A stretch of 64,000 nt of DNA from Acidobacteriota bacterium. GTDB taxonomy: Bacteria > Acidobacteriota > Aminicenantia > JBFLYD01. Positions 44,372-54,423 of this stretch are shown piece after piece; positions within the stretch are counted from its first letter, which is position 1; every line of letters starts with the position of its first letter. The notes beneath the pieces were generated by a model. That model did no database searches. It saw only the letters and a list, made by a program, of their open reading frames with translations, and was not told where the DNA came from. The position numbers were made by a program, and so were the translations under genes. The DNA is taken from the NCBI GenBank assembly GCA_040756905.1, contig JBFLYD010000023.1, forward strand, positions 1 to 64,000, in the 5' to 3' direction.

Positions 44372-45444
44372 ATTTGAAAGGTATTCATCAGATATTAACC
44401 TCTCTTACGTATGGAGATGCAATTTCAGATGAAGCATTGGAAATAATGAGAATAGTTAAAGAACAGGGCCTCCAGTCATACATATTTTCTTACTATTTCC
44501 ATCCTAAAATGGCCCATCTGCGATATAGAAAAGAGGATTTTTTTGGTATGGTGTCTTCTGATGACATCTTAGTATTCCATTTTTCAATAGGTTCTCCCAT
44601 TTCCTCTCTTTATCTTTTCTCTCGCCAAAAAAAGATTCTAATCTATCATAATATAACCCCCTATGAATATTTTATAGATTATCAAAGGGATTTAGCTAAA
44701 TTTACATACCTTGGAAGAAAAGAACTGGAAAAGTTCGCTCCTGTTACTGACCTTGGTCTTGGAGATTCTTCATTTAACAGAGAGGAACTCGAGGCCTCTG
44801 GATACAGAAAAACAGGTGTTCTTCCTGTGATAAGAGATTTTTCAAAGTTTGATAAGGCTGAAAATGTTTCAATTGAAAAAATCTATAGGAATAAGAAAAC
44901 AACTATTATTTTTGTAGGAAGAATTATACCGAATAAAAAATTCGAAGATTTAATAAGAGTTTTTTATCTTTATAAGAAAATGTATAACCAGAATTCCCAG
45001 CTAATACTTATCGGAGAGCATGGTGGCTTTGAGAGATATTATTATTCTCTTCTAAATTTAATCGAAGAATTAAAATTAAAGGATGTAATTTTTCCAGGAC
45101 ATGTTACTTTTGATGAATTGAGCTCATTCTACAGGATTTCAGATTTGTTTCTCTGTCTGAGTGAACATGAAGGATTTTGTGTGCCAATTCTTGAGGCTTT
45201 CTATCATAGAATTCCAGTTATTGCATTCAATTCAAGTGCTGTTTCTGAGACGATGAATGGTGGTGGGACTTTAATTGAAAATAAAGATTATGAATTCATC
45301 GCTTGTCTAATCGATGTAATTATAAATAACGAAGAATTAAGGGATAAGATAATCAAATCTCAGGATGAGGCGATGGAAAAGTATAAAATGGAAAAATTAA
45401 AAAATGTATTTCTTGGTTATATAGATATAGTAGAAAATACATGA
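44368..45444 (+). CDS. GT4-family glycosyltransferase, subtype B copy 1
   Basis: This 358-residue GT-B enzyme contains GDAISDEALEIM near the N-terminus, ILIYHNITPYEYF, and the donor half IIFVGRIIPNKKFEDLIRVF. The active-site side is LSEHEGFCVPILEAFYHRIPV, with the E-GFC-P--EA pattern of GT4. It is a close paralogue of the following gene (shared GDAI-DEA, IYHN-TP-E-F, LSEHEGFC). The start is a TTG overlapping the previous stop (TTGA). The cluster probably builds an oligosaccharide in ordered steps. Confidence 0.85.
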   Translation: MNLKGIHQILTSLTYGDAISDEALEIMRIVKEQGLQSYIFSYYFHPKMAHLRYRKEDFFGMVSSDDILVFHFSIGSPISSLYLFSRQKKILIYHNITPYEYFIDYQRDLAKFTYLGRKELEKFAPVTDLGLGDSSFNREELEASGYRKTGVLPVIRDFSKFDKAENVSIEKIYRNKKTTIIFVGRIIPNKKFEDLIRVFYLYKKMYNQNSQLILIGEHGGFERYYYSLLNLIEELKLKDVIFPGHVTFDELSSFYRISDLFLCLSEHEGFCVPILEAFYHRIPVIAFNSSAVSETMNGGGTLIENKDYEFIACLIDVIINNEELRDKIIKSQDEAMEKYKMEKLKNVFLGYIDIVENT

Positions 45445-46505
45445 TTATAAATCAATTACTACCTGCACTTCATAAAGGAGATGCTATTGGTGATGAAGCA
45501 TTTTATCTAAAAGATTTTTTTAAAAGTAATGGGTATCAATCAGAAATTTATGCTATTGATATTGATTCTGAGATTTTATATCTGGGGAAGTCGGTCAAAT
45601 CATTTCCCGATCCATCAGAAAGAGATACAACAATTCTTCATTACGCAATCCCCTCCCCTTTAAATGAGTTAATCAAAAGGGTAAAAGGAAAGAAAGTAAT
45701 TATCTATCACAATGTAACTCCGGAAGAATTCTTTGTCGATTTTTCTAAAGAAATGGTTAACATAGCGATAGAAGGAAAAAAACAATTGAAATCATTAATG
45801 AATTATATCGATTTAGTTTTTGCAGACTCTTTTTATAATAAAATTGAGTTGGAAAATGTAGGATTTAAAAATGTTCAATTGTTGCCTCTTTTTATAAATT
45901 GGGAAAAATATGAATTAAAGCCGGATGAAAATATTATCGAGTTATTTTCTGATGAATTTGCCAACATTCTTTTTGTAGGAAGAGTTGTTCCAAACAAGAA
46001 AATAGAAGATTTGATGAAAGTGGTGGCTTATTATAAGAAGTTTATCTCACCCCTTGCCAGACTTTTTGTTGTGGGAAAAATTCACTCCTGCAGAGAATAT
46101 TATTATTCTCTTCTGAATTTAATGGGAAAATTGGAATTGACCAGAGATAATCTGATCTTTTTTGATCATGTCCCTGATAATGAGCTTTTCGCCTTATATC
46201 AAATTTCTGATGTATTTCTCTCAATGAGTGAGCATGAGGGATTCTGTCTTCCGTTGATTGAGAGCATGATTTTTGATTTGCCTGTTATTTCCTATGACTC
46301 TACAGCCATTCCATATACATTAAATGGAGCTGGTATTTTATTCAATCAAAAGAATACACAGGTTGTAGCAGAACTATGCAATTTAGCTATTGAGAATATG
46401 GAATTAAGAGAGAAAATCCTGAAAACCGAGAGGGAGAGGCTAAATGAATTTAAAAAGTTAAATATTGGAGAAATAATTTTAAACAAATTTAGAGAAATTT
46501 TATGA
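45441..46505 (+). CDS. GT4-family glycosyltransferase, subtype B copy 2
   Basis: This 354-residue protein is paralogous to the upstream gene. It has INQLLPALHKGDAIGDEAFYL, VIIYHNVTPEEFFVDFSKEM, the donor-site strand NILFVGRVVPNKKIEDLMKV, and MSEHEGFCLPLIESMIFDLP. The ATG overlaps the previous stop (ATGA). The two adjacent B-type enzymes may add successive identical or similar sugars, or be a recent duplication that is diverging. No signal peptide or membrane segment is seen, so it acts on the cytoplasmic side. Confidence 0.85.
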   Translation: MIINQLLPALHKGDAIGDEAFYLKDFFKSNGYQSEIYAIDIDSEILYLGKSVKSFPDPSERDTTILHYAIPSPLNELIKRVKGKKVIIYHNVTPEEFFVDFSKEMVNIAIEGKKQLKSLMNYIDLVFADSFYNKIELENVGFKNVQLLPLFINWEKYELKPDENIIELFSDEFANILFVGRVVPNKKIEDLMKVVAYYKKFISPLARLFVVGKIHSCREYYYSLLNLMGKLELTRDNLIFFDHVPDNELFALYQISDVFLSMSEHEGFCLPLIESMIFDLPVISYDSTAIPYTLNGAGILFNQKNTQVVAELCNLAIENMELREKILKTERERLNEFKKLNIGEIILNKFREIL

Positions 46506-47665
46506 GAGTGGCTTTTATAATTCAAAGGTATGGGAAAGAAGTACTGGGCGGCTCAGAATCTCTCTGCAGGGCAGTGGCTGAAAATTTATACAGGAGAGGA
46601 GTTGACATAGAAGTTTTTACCACCACTGCAAAAGATTACATTAGCTGGAAAAGATTCTATAAAGAAGGGGAGAGTGTATTAAATGGAGTATTAATTAAAA
46701 GATTTAACCCCGAAAGAGAGAGGAAAATAGGAGAGTTTAACAGATTCAGTGACTGGATATTTTCCAATCCGCATAGCGTTGAAGATGAAATTAGATGGCT
46801 GGAAGAGCAAGGCCCTGTAGTACCAGAATTGATAAAAAATTTAAAAGATGAGGAGTCCAATTTTGATTTAATAGTTTTCTTTACCTATCTATACTATCCA
46901 ACATATTGGGGGTTGAAAAATATAGGGAGAAAGAAAGCTCTTGTTTCAACTGCCCATGATGAGCCTCCATTATATTTAGAAATCATGAAAGATGTGTTTA
47001 AAATTCCTGATGGATTTATTTTTCTTACTGAAGCTGAAAAAAATTTAGTTAATGAAAAATTTATCTTGAGCAATAAACTAAATGATGTAATCGGGATGGG
47101 AATTTCTGTATCAAAGAATATAAACCACCTCCACTTCAGAAAGAAATATTTTATTTTTTCCCCCTTTATCCTTTATTCAGGGCGTATTGATAAGGGAAAA
47201 GGTCTTGGAGAGCTTTTTGATTATTTTATAAAATTCAAAAAGAAATACTATCCGATAACTCTTGCATTGATTGGGAATCTTTCAATGAAATTACCTAATG
47301 ATCCTGATATAAGATATTTAGGTTTTCTCTCTGAGGAGGATAAATTAAATGCGATTGCTTCATCAGTATTGACGATACATCCATCTCATTTAGAAAGTTT
47401 TTCAATATCCGCTCTTGAATCTTTAAGCCTCGGAATCCCTATTGTAGTTCAGGAGAGAACCAAGCCTCTTGTGGAGCATTGTAAAAAGAGTAATGGAGGG
47501 TTATGGTATTCTGATTATGAAGATTTCGAAGAAGTTCTCAATTTATTGTTGAAAGAACATAAACTAAGGAACACCCTCGGTGAAAACGGGAAAAAATACA
47601 TAACAGAAAATTTTTCCTGGGAAAAAGTTTGTTCAAAATGGAAAGAGATTTTTAGAAAAATTTAA
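46502..47665 (+). CDS. GT4-family glycosyltransferase, subtype A copy 2
   Basis: This 387-residue paralogue of the first transferase has VAFIIQRYGKEVLGGSESLC, KDYISWKRFYKEGES, the donor half FILYSGRIDKGKGLGELFDY and the GT4 region PSHLESFSISALESLSLGIP. The ATG overlaps the previous stop. Its stop TAA and the dnaE stop on the other strand share one TTAA palindrome, so the two genes converge with no space between. It closes the A-B-B-A array. Confidence 0.85.
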   Translation: MRVAFIIQRYGKEVLGGSESLCRAVAENLYRRGVDIEVFTTTAKDYISWKRFYKEGESVLNGVLIKRFNPERERKIGEFNRFSDWIFSNPHSVEDEIRWLEEQGPVVPELIKNLKDEESNFDLIVFFTYLYYPTYWGLKNIGRKKALVSTAHDEPPLYLEIMKDVFKIPDGFIFLTEAEKNLVNEKFILSNKLNDVIGMGISVSKNINHLHFRKKYFIFSPFILYSGRIDKGKGLGELFDYFIKFKKKYYPITLALIGNLSMKLPNDPDIRYLGFLSEEDKLNAIASSVLTIHPSHLESFSISALESLSLGIPIVVQERTKPLVEHCKKSNGGLWYSDYEDFEEVLNLLLKEHKLRNTLGENGKKYITENFSWEKVCSKWKEIFRKI

Positions 47666-50600
47666 TATTGGATTTCGATGTTGTTCTTTCCCACGATATT
47701 TTCAATTTCTTTAACAAAATTTGGTAGTGGGTCCACGAAGGGAAACAAGTTAGATTTGAACAAAATTTTATATGGTGGGTAGAGGACATTTAAATAAAGA
47801 GGCGTATCTCCAGGATATTCTGAAATTATATTTTTAATTCTTGATATATTGGTTTCGTTCATTAAATCTACAGTTAGTTTAATAAAAATTTTCTTTGCTA
47901 ATTTTTGCGTGGCTTCATCCAATAGAAGTCCTTTTGACATTCTCATTCTTTTTATTTCTCCCTCTTCGTTTATTCTTCCAGAAATCCAGATAATTTTATC
48001 TTCCTGGAGAAGATGAGGATGTTCTTTGTAAACATCAGGAAACGCAATTACCTCTATCCTTCCAGTCAGATCCTCAAGAATAAATGTAACATATTTCTCG
48101 CCTTTTTTATTTTTTTTATTTTTTAAAGATGTTATGACTCCTGCAATGGATACCTCATTGCTTATCTCTTCTCTTTCGAAAATATCTTGGATGGAGACAG
48201 ATGTAAGTTTTTTTATCTGGTTTTCGTAATTTTTTAAGGGATGACCCGTGATATAGAATCCGAGTGTTTCTTTTTCATATTGTTGGAGTGTTGATTCATC
48301 CCATTCTTTTAAAACTCTTACATCATTCATAATTGTTTCTATTTCTGATAATTTGCTTTGTTCAAAAAGGGATTTCATTTGAAAAATTTCTTTCCTGCTC
48401 TCTCTATGGGCAAGGTCTAGTATTTTATCTATGGAATGATACAATTGGGACCTTTTGATGTTCAAAGAGTCCATCGCACCAGATTTGATTAAACTCTCTA
48501 ACACTTTTCTATTCACAATTCTCAAGTCCACCTCATTGATAAAGTCTCTTATACTTTTAAATTTCCCGATTTTTTCTCTTGCTTCTAATATGGATTTCAC
48601 AGCAATCTCTCCAACGTTTTTTATTGCGCTCAATCCAAACCTTATTCCTTCTTTTACCACTGTAAAATAGTAATCACTTTCGTTTATATCAGGAGGAAGA
48701 ATTTTTATCCCCATTTCTTTGCATTCATTGATATATTTAACTACATTATCCTGAGCTCCTCTTTCTGATTCATTAGTAAGGAGAGAGGCCATGAATGGGA
48801 TAGGATAGTGAGCTTTTAAGTAGGCTGTTTTATATGCTAAGTATGCATATGCTGTTGAATGACTTTTGTTGAATCCATATCCTGCAAAATATTCCATCTG
48901 ATCGAAAATTTTTTGAGCTAATTCCTTTTTCACATCTTTTTTTGTTGCTTTTTCAACAAAATTTTTTCTCTGCTCTTTCATGATTTCCGGGACTTTTTTC
49001 CCCATAGCTTTTCTTAGTAAATCAGCATCTCCCATTGTAAACCCTGCGATCTCGTTGGCTATATTCATAACCTGTTCCTGATACACGATGATTCCATATG
49101 TTTCCTCGAGAATTTTTTCCATCTGGGGAAGAGGATAGTTTATAAGAGAGGGATTGTTTTTTCGATTTACAAAGTCATCTACAATCCCGCTCATTAAAGG
49201 CCCTGGTCTGTGAAGAGCATTTAGAGCTATTAAATCTTTTAGATTGGATGGCTTAAATTTTTTTAAAATTTCCTTCATTCCGATACTTTCAAACTGGAAG
49301 ACACCGTCTGTATTCCCTGAGCAGAAGAGGCTGAATGTTTGGGGATCGTCCAGAGGGATGTTATCGATGTCTATTTTTTCGCCGTAATATTTTTCAATTA
49401 TTTTTATGGCATCGTCTATGATTGTCAGGTTTCTGAGGCCAAGAAAATCCATTTTTAAAAGCCCTATTTTTTCAACCTCTCCCATTGCAAATTGAGTTGT
49501 TATTTCATTTTTATTCGTGAGATAAAGAGGCATGAATTCTGTTAGAGGTTTTGGTGCAATAACAATACCAGCTGCATGAGTTGATGTATGTCTGACGAGC
49601 CCTTCAAGTTTTTTTGAAATTTCTATCATGTTGATAAACCTGGAATCACTTTCTATTTTATTCTTCAATTCCTGGGTCGAATTTATAGCTTCATCGATTG
49701 AAGTATTTCCAAAGGGAATCATTTTAGCAATTCTATCTACTTCTGCAAGGGGAACCTCCATTACCCTTCCCACATCTCTTACAACTGCTCTTGCTGCCAT
49801 TGTTCCAAAGGTGATAATTTGAGCAACATTTTCCTTCCCATATTTTTCTCTAACATAGTCGATTATCTCCTGTCTTCTTCTCCCGCAGAAATCCATATCT
49901 ATGTCTGGCATTGAAATTCTTTCCGGGTTAAGAAATCTTTCAAAAAGGAGGTTATATTCAATCGGATCGATATCTGTAATCTCAAGGGCGTATGCGACAA
50001 GAGAACTTACTACAGAGCCTCTGCCAGGGCCTACCGGGATCTTCTTCTTTTTTGCAAATTGGATTATATCCCATACAATCAGAAAATATCCAGAAAAGCC
50101 CATCTTTTTGATTAGGTTTAATTCATACTGGAGTCTTTCCTGATAAGCTCCTTGATTAAAATCTTTTTTTCTTTCTTTTAAAAGGCTTATTCTTTTTTCA
50201 AAATTTTCTTTTACCACTTTCTCAAAGTATTCATCTTCTTCAATTAAATCAGGGGTCTTAAATTTTGGGAGAAAATATCCTTTTTTTGGAAACCCGAAAT
50301 CACACATACCTGCAATAGTTAAGGTATTATTTAGGGCATCTGGATAGTCGCCAAAAAGTCTATACATCTCCTCGGTGGACTTGAAATAGAATTCATCGCT
50401 TCCAAATTTTAGCCTATCCTGATCACTAATTTTTTTATTTGTTTGAATACACAATAGGACATCTTGAGATTGAGCATCAGATTTTTTTAAGTAGTGAATA
50501 TCATTTGTCACAACAAGAGGAATATCAAGATTTTTGGCAATTTCTACGAGTAGAGGATTAATTTTTTTCTGTTCAGGAAGATTATGGTATTGGAGCTCTA

Positions 50601-51123
50601 AGAAGAAATTTTCTTTACTAAATATTTCTTTATATTCTCCTGCAGTTCTTGTTGCTTCAGGTATAAGGTCTTTTATCAAAAGGGAGGGTATTTCTCCCTT
50701 TAAGCAAGAGGATAAGCCTATTAATCCTTCACTACATTCCTGAAGGAGTTCCTTATCGATTCTTGGCTTATAGTAGAATCCTTCAAGATACGATTTTGTT
50801 AACAAGTTAACAAGGTTTTTATAACCTTTTTCATTCTTGACGAGTAATATGAGATGATAAGAGGTGACTTCTTCCTCTTTTCCTTTTTTTTCAAATCGAG
50901 AAGATGGAGCTATGTAAACTTCAGCCCCTATTATTGGTTTAATATTTTTTTCTAAAGCCTTATGATAGAAAGATACTGTTCCGAATATGTTTCCGTGGTC
51001 TGTAATTGCTACTGCAGGCATGTGGTATTTAGCAGCAGCTTCTACCAATGAATCAATTTTTATTGCACCATCCAGTATTGAATATTCTGAATGGTTGTGT
51101 AAGTGAACAAATGGCTTCTGCAT
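47662..51123 (-). CDS. dnaE: DNA polymerase III subunit alpha DnaE
   Basis: This 1153-residue replicative polymerase is full length. It has an N-terminal PHP domain (HLHNHSEYSILDGAIKI, AITDHGNIFG) and the palm with catalytic Asp residues in SMPDIDMDFCGRRRQEIIDY. GPGRGSVVSSLVAYALEITD and the fingers region with GYGFNKSHSTAYAYLAYKTA follow. A C-terminal OB-fold (VSIAGVITSLKNKKNKKGEK) and tail complete it. It is the DnaE1 type without an embedded exonuclease domain. It converges on the glycosyltransferase cluster and follows guaA by 53 bases. Confidence 0.97.
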   Translation of the reverse strand: MQKPFVHLHNHSEYSILDGAIKIDSLVEAAAKYHMPAVAITDHGNIFGTVSFYHKALEKNIKPIIGAEVYIAPSSRFEKKGKEEEVTSYHLILLVKNEKGYKNLVNLLTKSYLEGFYYKPRIDKELLQECSEGLIGLSSCLKGEIPSLLIKDLIPEATRTAGEYKEIFSKENFFLELQYHNLPEQKKINPLLVEIAKNLDIPLVVTNDIHYLKKSDAQSQDVLLCIQTNKKISDQDRLKFGSDEFYFKSTEEMYRLFGDYPDALNNTLTIAGMCDFGFPKKGYFLPKFKTPDLIEEDEYFEKVVKENFEKRISLLKERKKDFNQGAYQERLQYELNLIKKMGFSGYFLIVWDIIQFAKKKKIPVGPGRGSVVSSLVAYALEITDIDPIEYNLLFERFLNPERISMPDIDMDFCGRRRQEIIDYVREKYGKENVAQIITFGTMAARAVVRDVGRVMEVPLAEVDRIAKMIPFGNTSIDEAINSTQELKNKIESDSRFINMIEISKKLEGLVRHTSTHAAGIVIAPKPLTEFMPLYLTNKNEITTQFAMGEVEKIGLLKMDFLGLRNLTIIDDAIKIIEKYYGEKIDIDNIPLDDPQTFSLFCSGNTDGVFQFESIGMKEILKKFKPSNLKDLIALNALHRPGPLMSGIVDDFVNRKNNPSLINYPLPQMEKILEETYGIIVYQEQVMNIANEIAGFTMGDADLLRKAMGKKVPEIMKEQRKNFVEKATKKDVKKELAQKIFDQMEYFAGYGFNKSHSTAYAYLAYKTAYLKAHYPIPFMASLLTNESERGAQDNVVKYINECKEMGIKILPPDINESDYYFTVVKEGIRFGLSAIKNVGEIAVKSILEAREKIGKFKSIRDFINEVDLRIVNRKVLESLIKSGAMDSLNIKRSQLYHSIDKILDLAHRESRKEIFQMKSLFEQSKLSEIETIMNDVRVLKEWDESTLQQYEKETLGFYITGHPLKNYENQIKKLTSVSIQDIFEREEISNEVSIAGVITSLKNKKNKKGEKYVTFILEDLTGRIEVIAFPDVYKEHPHLLQEDKIIWISGRINEEGEIKRMRMSKGLLLDEATQKLAKKIFIKLTVDLMNETNISRIKNIISEYPGDTPLYLNVLYPPYKILFKSNLFPFVDPLPNFVKEIENIVGKNNIEIQY

Positions 51124-51176
51124 CTTTATGTTATCCTATATTTTCTTTTTCCATCATATGGAGCTTCTTTTCTTCA

Positions 51177-52706
51177 TCATTCCCATTCTATCGTTCCTGG
51201 AGGTTTTGTTGTTATATCATAGAGTACTCGATTTACACCTTTTACCTCGTTAACTATTCTTGAAGAAATTTTTGAAAGAAGGGGATAATCGATTCTATAC
51301 CAGTTAGCAGTCATCCCGTCAATGCTTTCTACCATTCTAAGAACAACCGCCTGTTGGTAAGTTCTCTGATCTCCCATTACTCCTACTGATCTAACAGGGA
51401 GAAGTACTGAAAATGCCTGCCAGAGATTATTGTAGATATTTGATTTTTTTATTTCCTCTAAGAGAATTTCGTCGACTTCCCTTAAAATTCTTAACCTTTC
51501 AGGGGTGATTTTCCCGACAATTCTAACAGCAAGTCCAGGGCCTGGAAAAGGATGTCTTGAAATTATTTCTTCATCAATCCCTAATTTTCTTCCTATCTCT
51601 CTTACCTCATCTTTGAATAATTCTTTTAGAGGCTCGAGCAATTTAAAACCGATATTTTTAGGAAGTCCTCCTACATTGTGATGGCTTTTTATTACTGCGG
51701 AAGGTCCTTTGACTGATGAGCTCTCAATCACATCGGGGTAAGTCGTTCCTTGGGCAAAAAATTTAATACCGCCCATATTTTTTGCCGAATCTTTGAAAAT
51801 ATCGATGAATAACTTTCCTATAATTTTTCGCTTTTTTTCAGGATTTACTATTCCCCTCAATGCCTCGAGAAATTTTCTTGAAGCATCTACTCCAATGACT
51901 TTCAATTTTAAATTTCTAAATGTATCCAAAAAATACTCAAATTCTCCTTTTCTTAAAAATCCCGTGTTTACAAATATGGAGATAAGACTTTTATCTACAG
52001 CTTTATTAATCAACATAGCTGTGACTGTTGAATCAACCCCACCGCTTAAAGCGCATAATACTTTTTCCTGTTTGACCGTATTTCTTATTTTTTTAATTGA
52101 ATCCTCTATGAATGATTCTATACTCCATGATGGAGATATATGACAGATATTGAATATAAAATTCTGGAGGATTTTTTTACCCTGCTGGGTATGGACAACT
52201 TCAGGATGAAACTGGACGCCATAGATATATTTTTTTCTGTTTTCAATTGCGGCAACTCTTGAATTTTCAGTGGAGGCAGTTATTTTAAATTCATCAGGAA
52301 GTTCATATACTTCATCTCCATGACTCATCCACACCTGAGATTTTTCCGGTAAATCTTTAAAAAGTCCATCAAAATCTTTTACAAAAAGTTCGGCGAAACC
52401 ATATTCTCTTTTTTTTGCCTTTACTACCTTACCTCCTAACAGGTGTGATATAAGTTGAAGACCATAACATATTCCGAAAACAGGGATTTCTAAGTTGAAA
52501 ACTTCTTTAGATATTTTTGGAGAATCCTTTTCCCATACACTGCTTGGGCCTCCGGAGAGAATTATTGCTCTGGGATTTTCTGTTTTTATTTTACTGAGTG
52601 ATAGGTCATATCTATGGATTTCAGAATAGACTCCTAATTCTCTTATTTTTCGAGCAATAAGTTGTGTATATTGAGATCCAAAATCTAAAATTATAATCTT
52701 TTCCAT
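51177..52706 (-). CDS. guaA: GMP synthase (glutamine-hydrolysing)
   Basis: This 509-residue enzyme converts XMP to GMP. The class I amidotransferase domain (about 1-190) begins ILDFGSQYTQLIARKIREL and has the nucleophile Cys in PVFGICYGLQL plus GVQFHPEVVHT. The ATP pyrophosphatase domain has the P-loop ALSGGVDSTVTAMLI. The C-terminal dimerisation domain has HPFPGPGLAVRI and ends YDITTKPPGTIEWE, the usual terminus. No anomalies. Gaps of 53 and 68 bases separate it from its neighbours. Confidence 0.97.
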   Translation of the reverse strand: MEKIIILDFGSQYTQLIARKIRELGVYSEIHRYDLSLSKIKTENPRAIILSGGPSSVWEKDSPKISKEVFNLEIPVFGICYGLQLISHLLGGKVVKAKKREYGFAELFVKDFDGLFKDLPEKSQVWMSHGDEVYELPDEFKITASTENSRVAAIENRKKYIYGVQFHPEVVHTQQGKKILQNFIFNICHISPSWSIESFIEDSIKKIRNTVKQEKVLCALSGGVDSTVTAMLINKAVDKSLISIFVNTGFLRKGEFEYFLDTFRNLKLKVIGVDASRKFLEALRGIVNPEKKRKIIGKLFIDIFKDSAKNMGGIKFFAQGTTYPDVIESSSVKGPSAVIKSHHNVGGLPKNIGFKLLEPLKELFKDEVREIGRKLGIDEEIISRHPFPGPGLAVRIVGKITPERLRILREVDEILLEEIKKSNIYNNLWQAFSVLLPVRSVGVMGDQRTYQQAVVLRMVESIDGMTANWYRIDYPLLSKISSRIVNEVKGVNRVLYDITTKPPGTIEWE

Positions 52707-52774
52707 CAGATTTTCTCAGAAATGTCTTTCAAAAGAAATTTTATCAGATATTTTTGATAATTTAAACATAGAAT

Positions 52775-53596
52775 TTAAAAATGATTTAAAATTTTCTCAT
52801 GAAATGAGCAAAATTCCGTAGGAGATTTCAATTGACATTCTATCATTTCTTCCTGCCAGTGAGCATTGAATAGCCTGCAATGTCTATTTTTACAGAAGGG
52901 GTTTCCTAAGAGATAATAGAATAACGCTTGCATCACATATCCTTTTACTATTTCATTGATAGCAGGATCTCCATAATCAATGAATCTGCCTTTAAACCTT
53001 TCTTTTAATTCTTTCATCCTGTCTTCGTTGTACAATGCCTGCTTTAAGATATAATATTCTCTTGGCTTTGCGGGCGCTTCCACGATGCCTGTCAGCGAGA
53101 TTATCGAAGGGAAACCATAAACACTTGTTCTCAAATGATATCTTCTATCCCTGTAGTCCCATGTTACTATAAGCTGGTTTGTAAAAATCACATGGAGATA
53201 GTTAAGATTTCTCTCTTTTTCAGGGATAAGTTCATGGAAAAAAGATTGAAGTTTAAACCCCTCATAAAGCAACCCTGAAATTTTTTTAGATGTTTCTTTT
53301 ATATTTTTTATCTCAAATCTGATTTCTTGAAGAAGAGGCTCAGTTTCTTCATGAAGTCTTTCAATGTTTGAAACCCTCAGACTTGCCATTTTTTTAGAGA
53401 GAAAATCAATCATATTTTCTTTTTTTGATTGGAAATTTTTGGAAAGAATGTTATCGAAAAAATCTGGTCTTTTTTCTATAGATTTTGACGTTTTTCTTTT
53501 TAGATACTGAAATATCTCTTCAATATTGAATTCTTTACAACTTTTCTCATCGTAGAGGATTATAAATTTCGGATTCAGGATAATATCATTTATCAT
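52775..53596 (-). CDS. Unknown protein with C-terminal Cys/His cluster, paired with Thi4
   Basis: This 273-residue protein has no signal peptide or membrane segment. The N-terminal half is helical and charged. The middle has [20 protein letters not shown] and [19 protein letters not shown]. Near the end [20 protein letters not shown] and [15 protein letters not shown] place Cys235, Cys240, His246, Cys254, Cys263 and His266 close together, a likely metal site. I recall similar tails in archaeal and bacterial proteins labelled DUF6775, but cannot confirm the match. Its start overlaps the thi4 stop (ATGA), so a link with thiazole, sulfide or metal handling is a fair inference. Confidence 0.6.
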   Translation of the reverse strand: MINDIILNPKFIILYDEKSCKEFNIEEIFQYLKRKTSKSIEKRPDFFDNILSKNFQSKKENMIDFLSKKMASLRVSNIERLHEETEPLLQEIRFEIKNIKETSKKISGLLYEGFKLQSFFHELIPEKERNLNYLHVIFTNQLIVTWDYRDRRYHLRTSVYGFPSIISLTGIVEAPAKPREYYILKQALYNEDRMKELKERFKGRFIDYGDPAINEIVKGYVMQALFYYLLGNPFCKNRHCRLFNAHWQEEMIECQLKSPTEFCSFHEKILNHF

Positions 53597-54384
53597 CCTT
53601 TTTCTAAAATTTCCATTATCATCTCAGCGCATCTTTTTCCAGAGAGAAGCATGGCTCCAAAAGTGGGACCCATTCTTGGTAACCCATAAGTGGTGGTTAC
53701 CGCCATTCCACATACTACAAGTCCTGGATAGGCTTCGCCTGTATGTTCTACTACAAGGTCTTCTGATCTTTCTACCCACATGGCTCCGAACCCTTTTGTT
53801 TTGAAGAATCCCCTCTCTTCTAATTTTTTTACTACCACAGCATCGTGACCTGAGGCATCAACAACTATTTTTGCTTCAAGACCTACAGGGTCAACGCATG
53901 TTATTTCTCTCGGAAGAGCAGTAATAGGTGTCCAGTTTACCACGACTCCACCAACCTTCCCATTTTCTTTTAGAATAATGTCATCAAATATTGTCATATT
54001 GGCAAATTTAACTCCTGCATCGCAGGTAGAAGCGATTAGTTTTGAACAAGCATGGGGGCCATCTGCCACATACAGCCCTTCAGAAGCTTTATCAAAAGGA
54101 ATTCCCAGTGCTTTGAGAATTTCCTCGCCAGGTGCCCTTACAGTAACTTTATTCATTAGGTATCCACCAATCCAGAATCCTCCACCAAGATAGTTATTTC
54201 TTTCAATTATTAGCACTTTAATTTTCCGGGAGGAAAGCTCCTTACCGGCCATGAGACCCGAGGGACCTCCTCCTACAATAATGACATCACTTTCAACATA
54301 TTCTGTAAATTGTTTAAGAAAGCTCTCAGTTATTGCCCTTGTTACTTCTTTCTCTCCCACGGGAAAGAATTTTATTTTTTCCAT
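53593..54384 (-). CDS. thi4: Thi4-family thiazole synthase with Cys at the sulfur-donor position
   Basis: This 263-residue protein has the Thi4 fold markers: FAD/NAD-binding [18 protein letters not shown] (about 33-50), an [14 protein letters not shown] loop, [10 protein letters not shown] and [16 protein letters not shown]. The C-terminal [20 protein letters not shown] is also conserved. Thi4 makes the thiamine thiazole from NAD and glycine. In eukaryotic Thi4 the sulfur comes from a Cys just before (M/V)DP, while methanogen enzymes have His there and use sulfide. Here ITCVDP gives Cys163. It is coupled to the unknown downstream gene. A strong GGAGAGGAG ribosome site precedes the ATG. Confidence 0.88.
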   Translation of the reverse strand: MEKIKFFPVGEKEVTRAITESFLKQFTEYVESDVIIVGGGPSGLMAGKELSSRKIKVLIIERNNYLGGGFWIGGYLMNKVTVRAPGEEILKALGIPFDKASEGLYVADGPHACSKLIASTCDAGVKFANMTIFDDIILKENGKVGGVVVNWTPITALPREITCVDPVGLEAKIVVDASGHDAVVVKKLEERGFFKTKGFGAMWVERSEDLVVEHTGEAYPGLVVCGMAVTTTYGLPRMGPTFGAMLLSGKRCAEMIMEILEKG

Positions 54385-54423
54385 TATGTTTTCTCCTCTC
54401 CTGAAACAAATATTGAACGGAAG

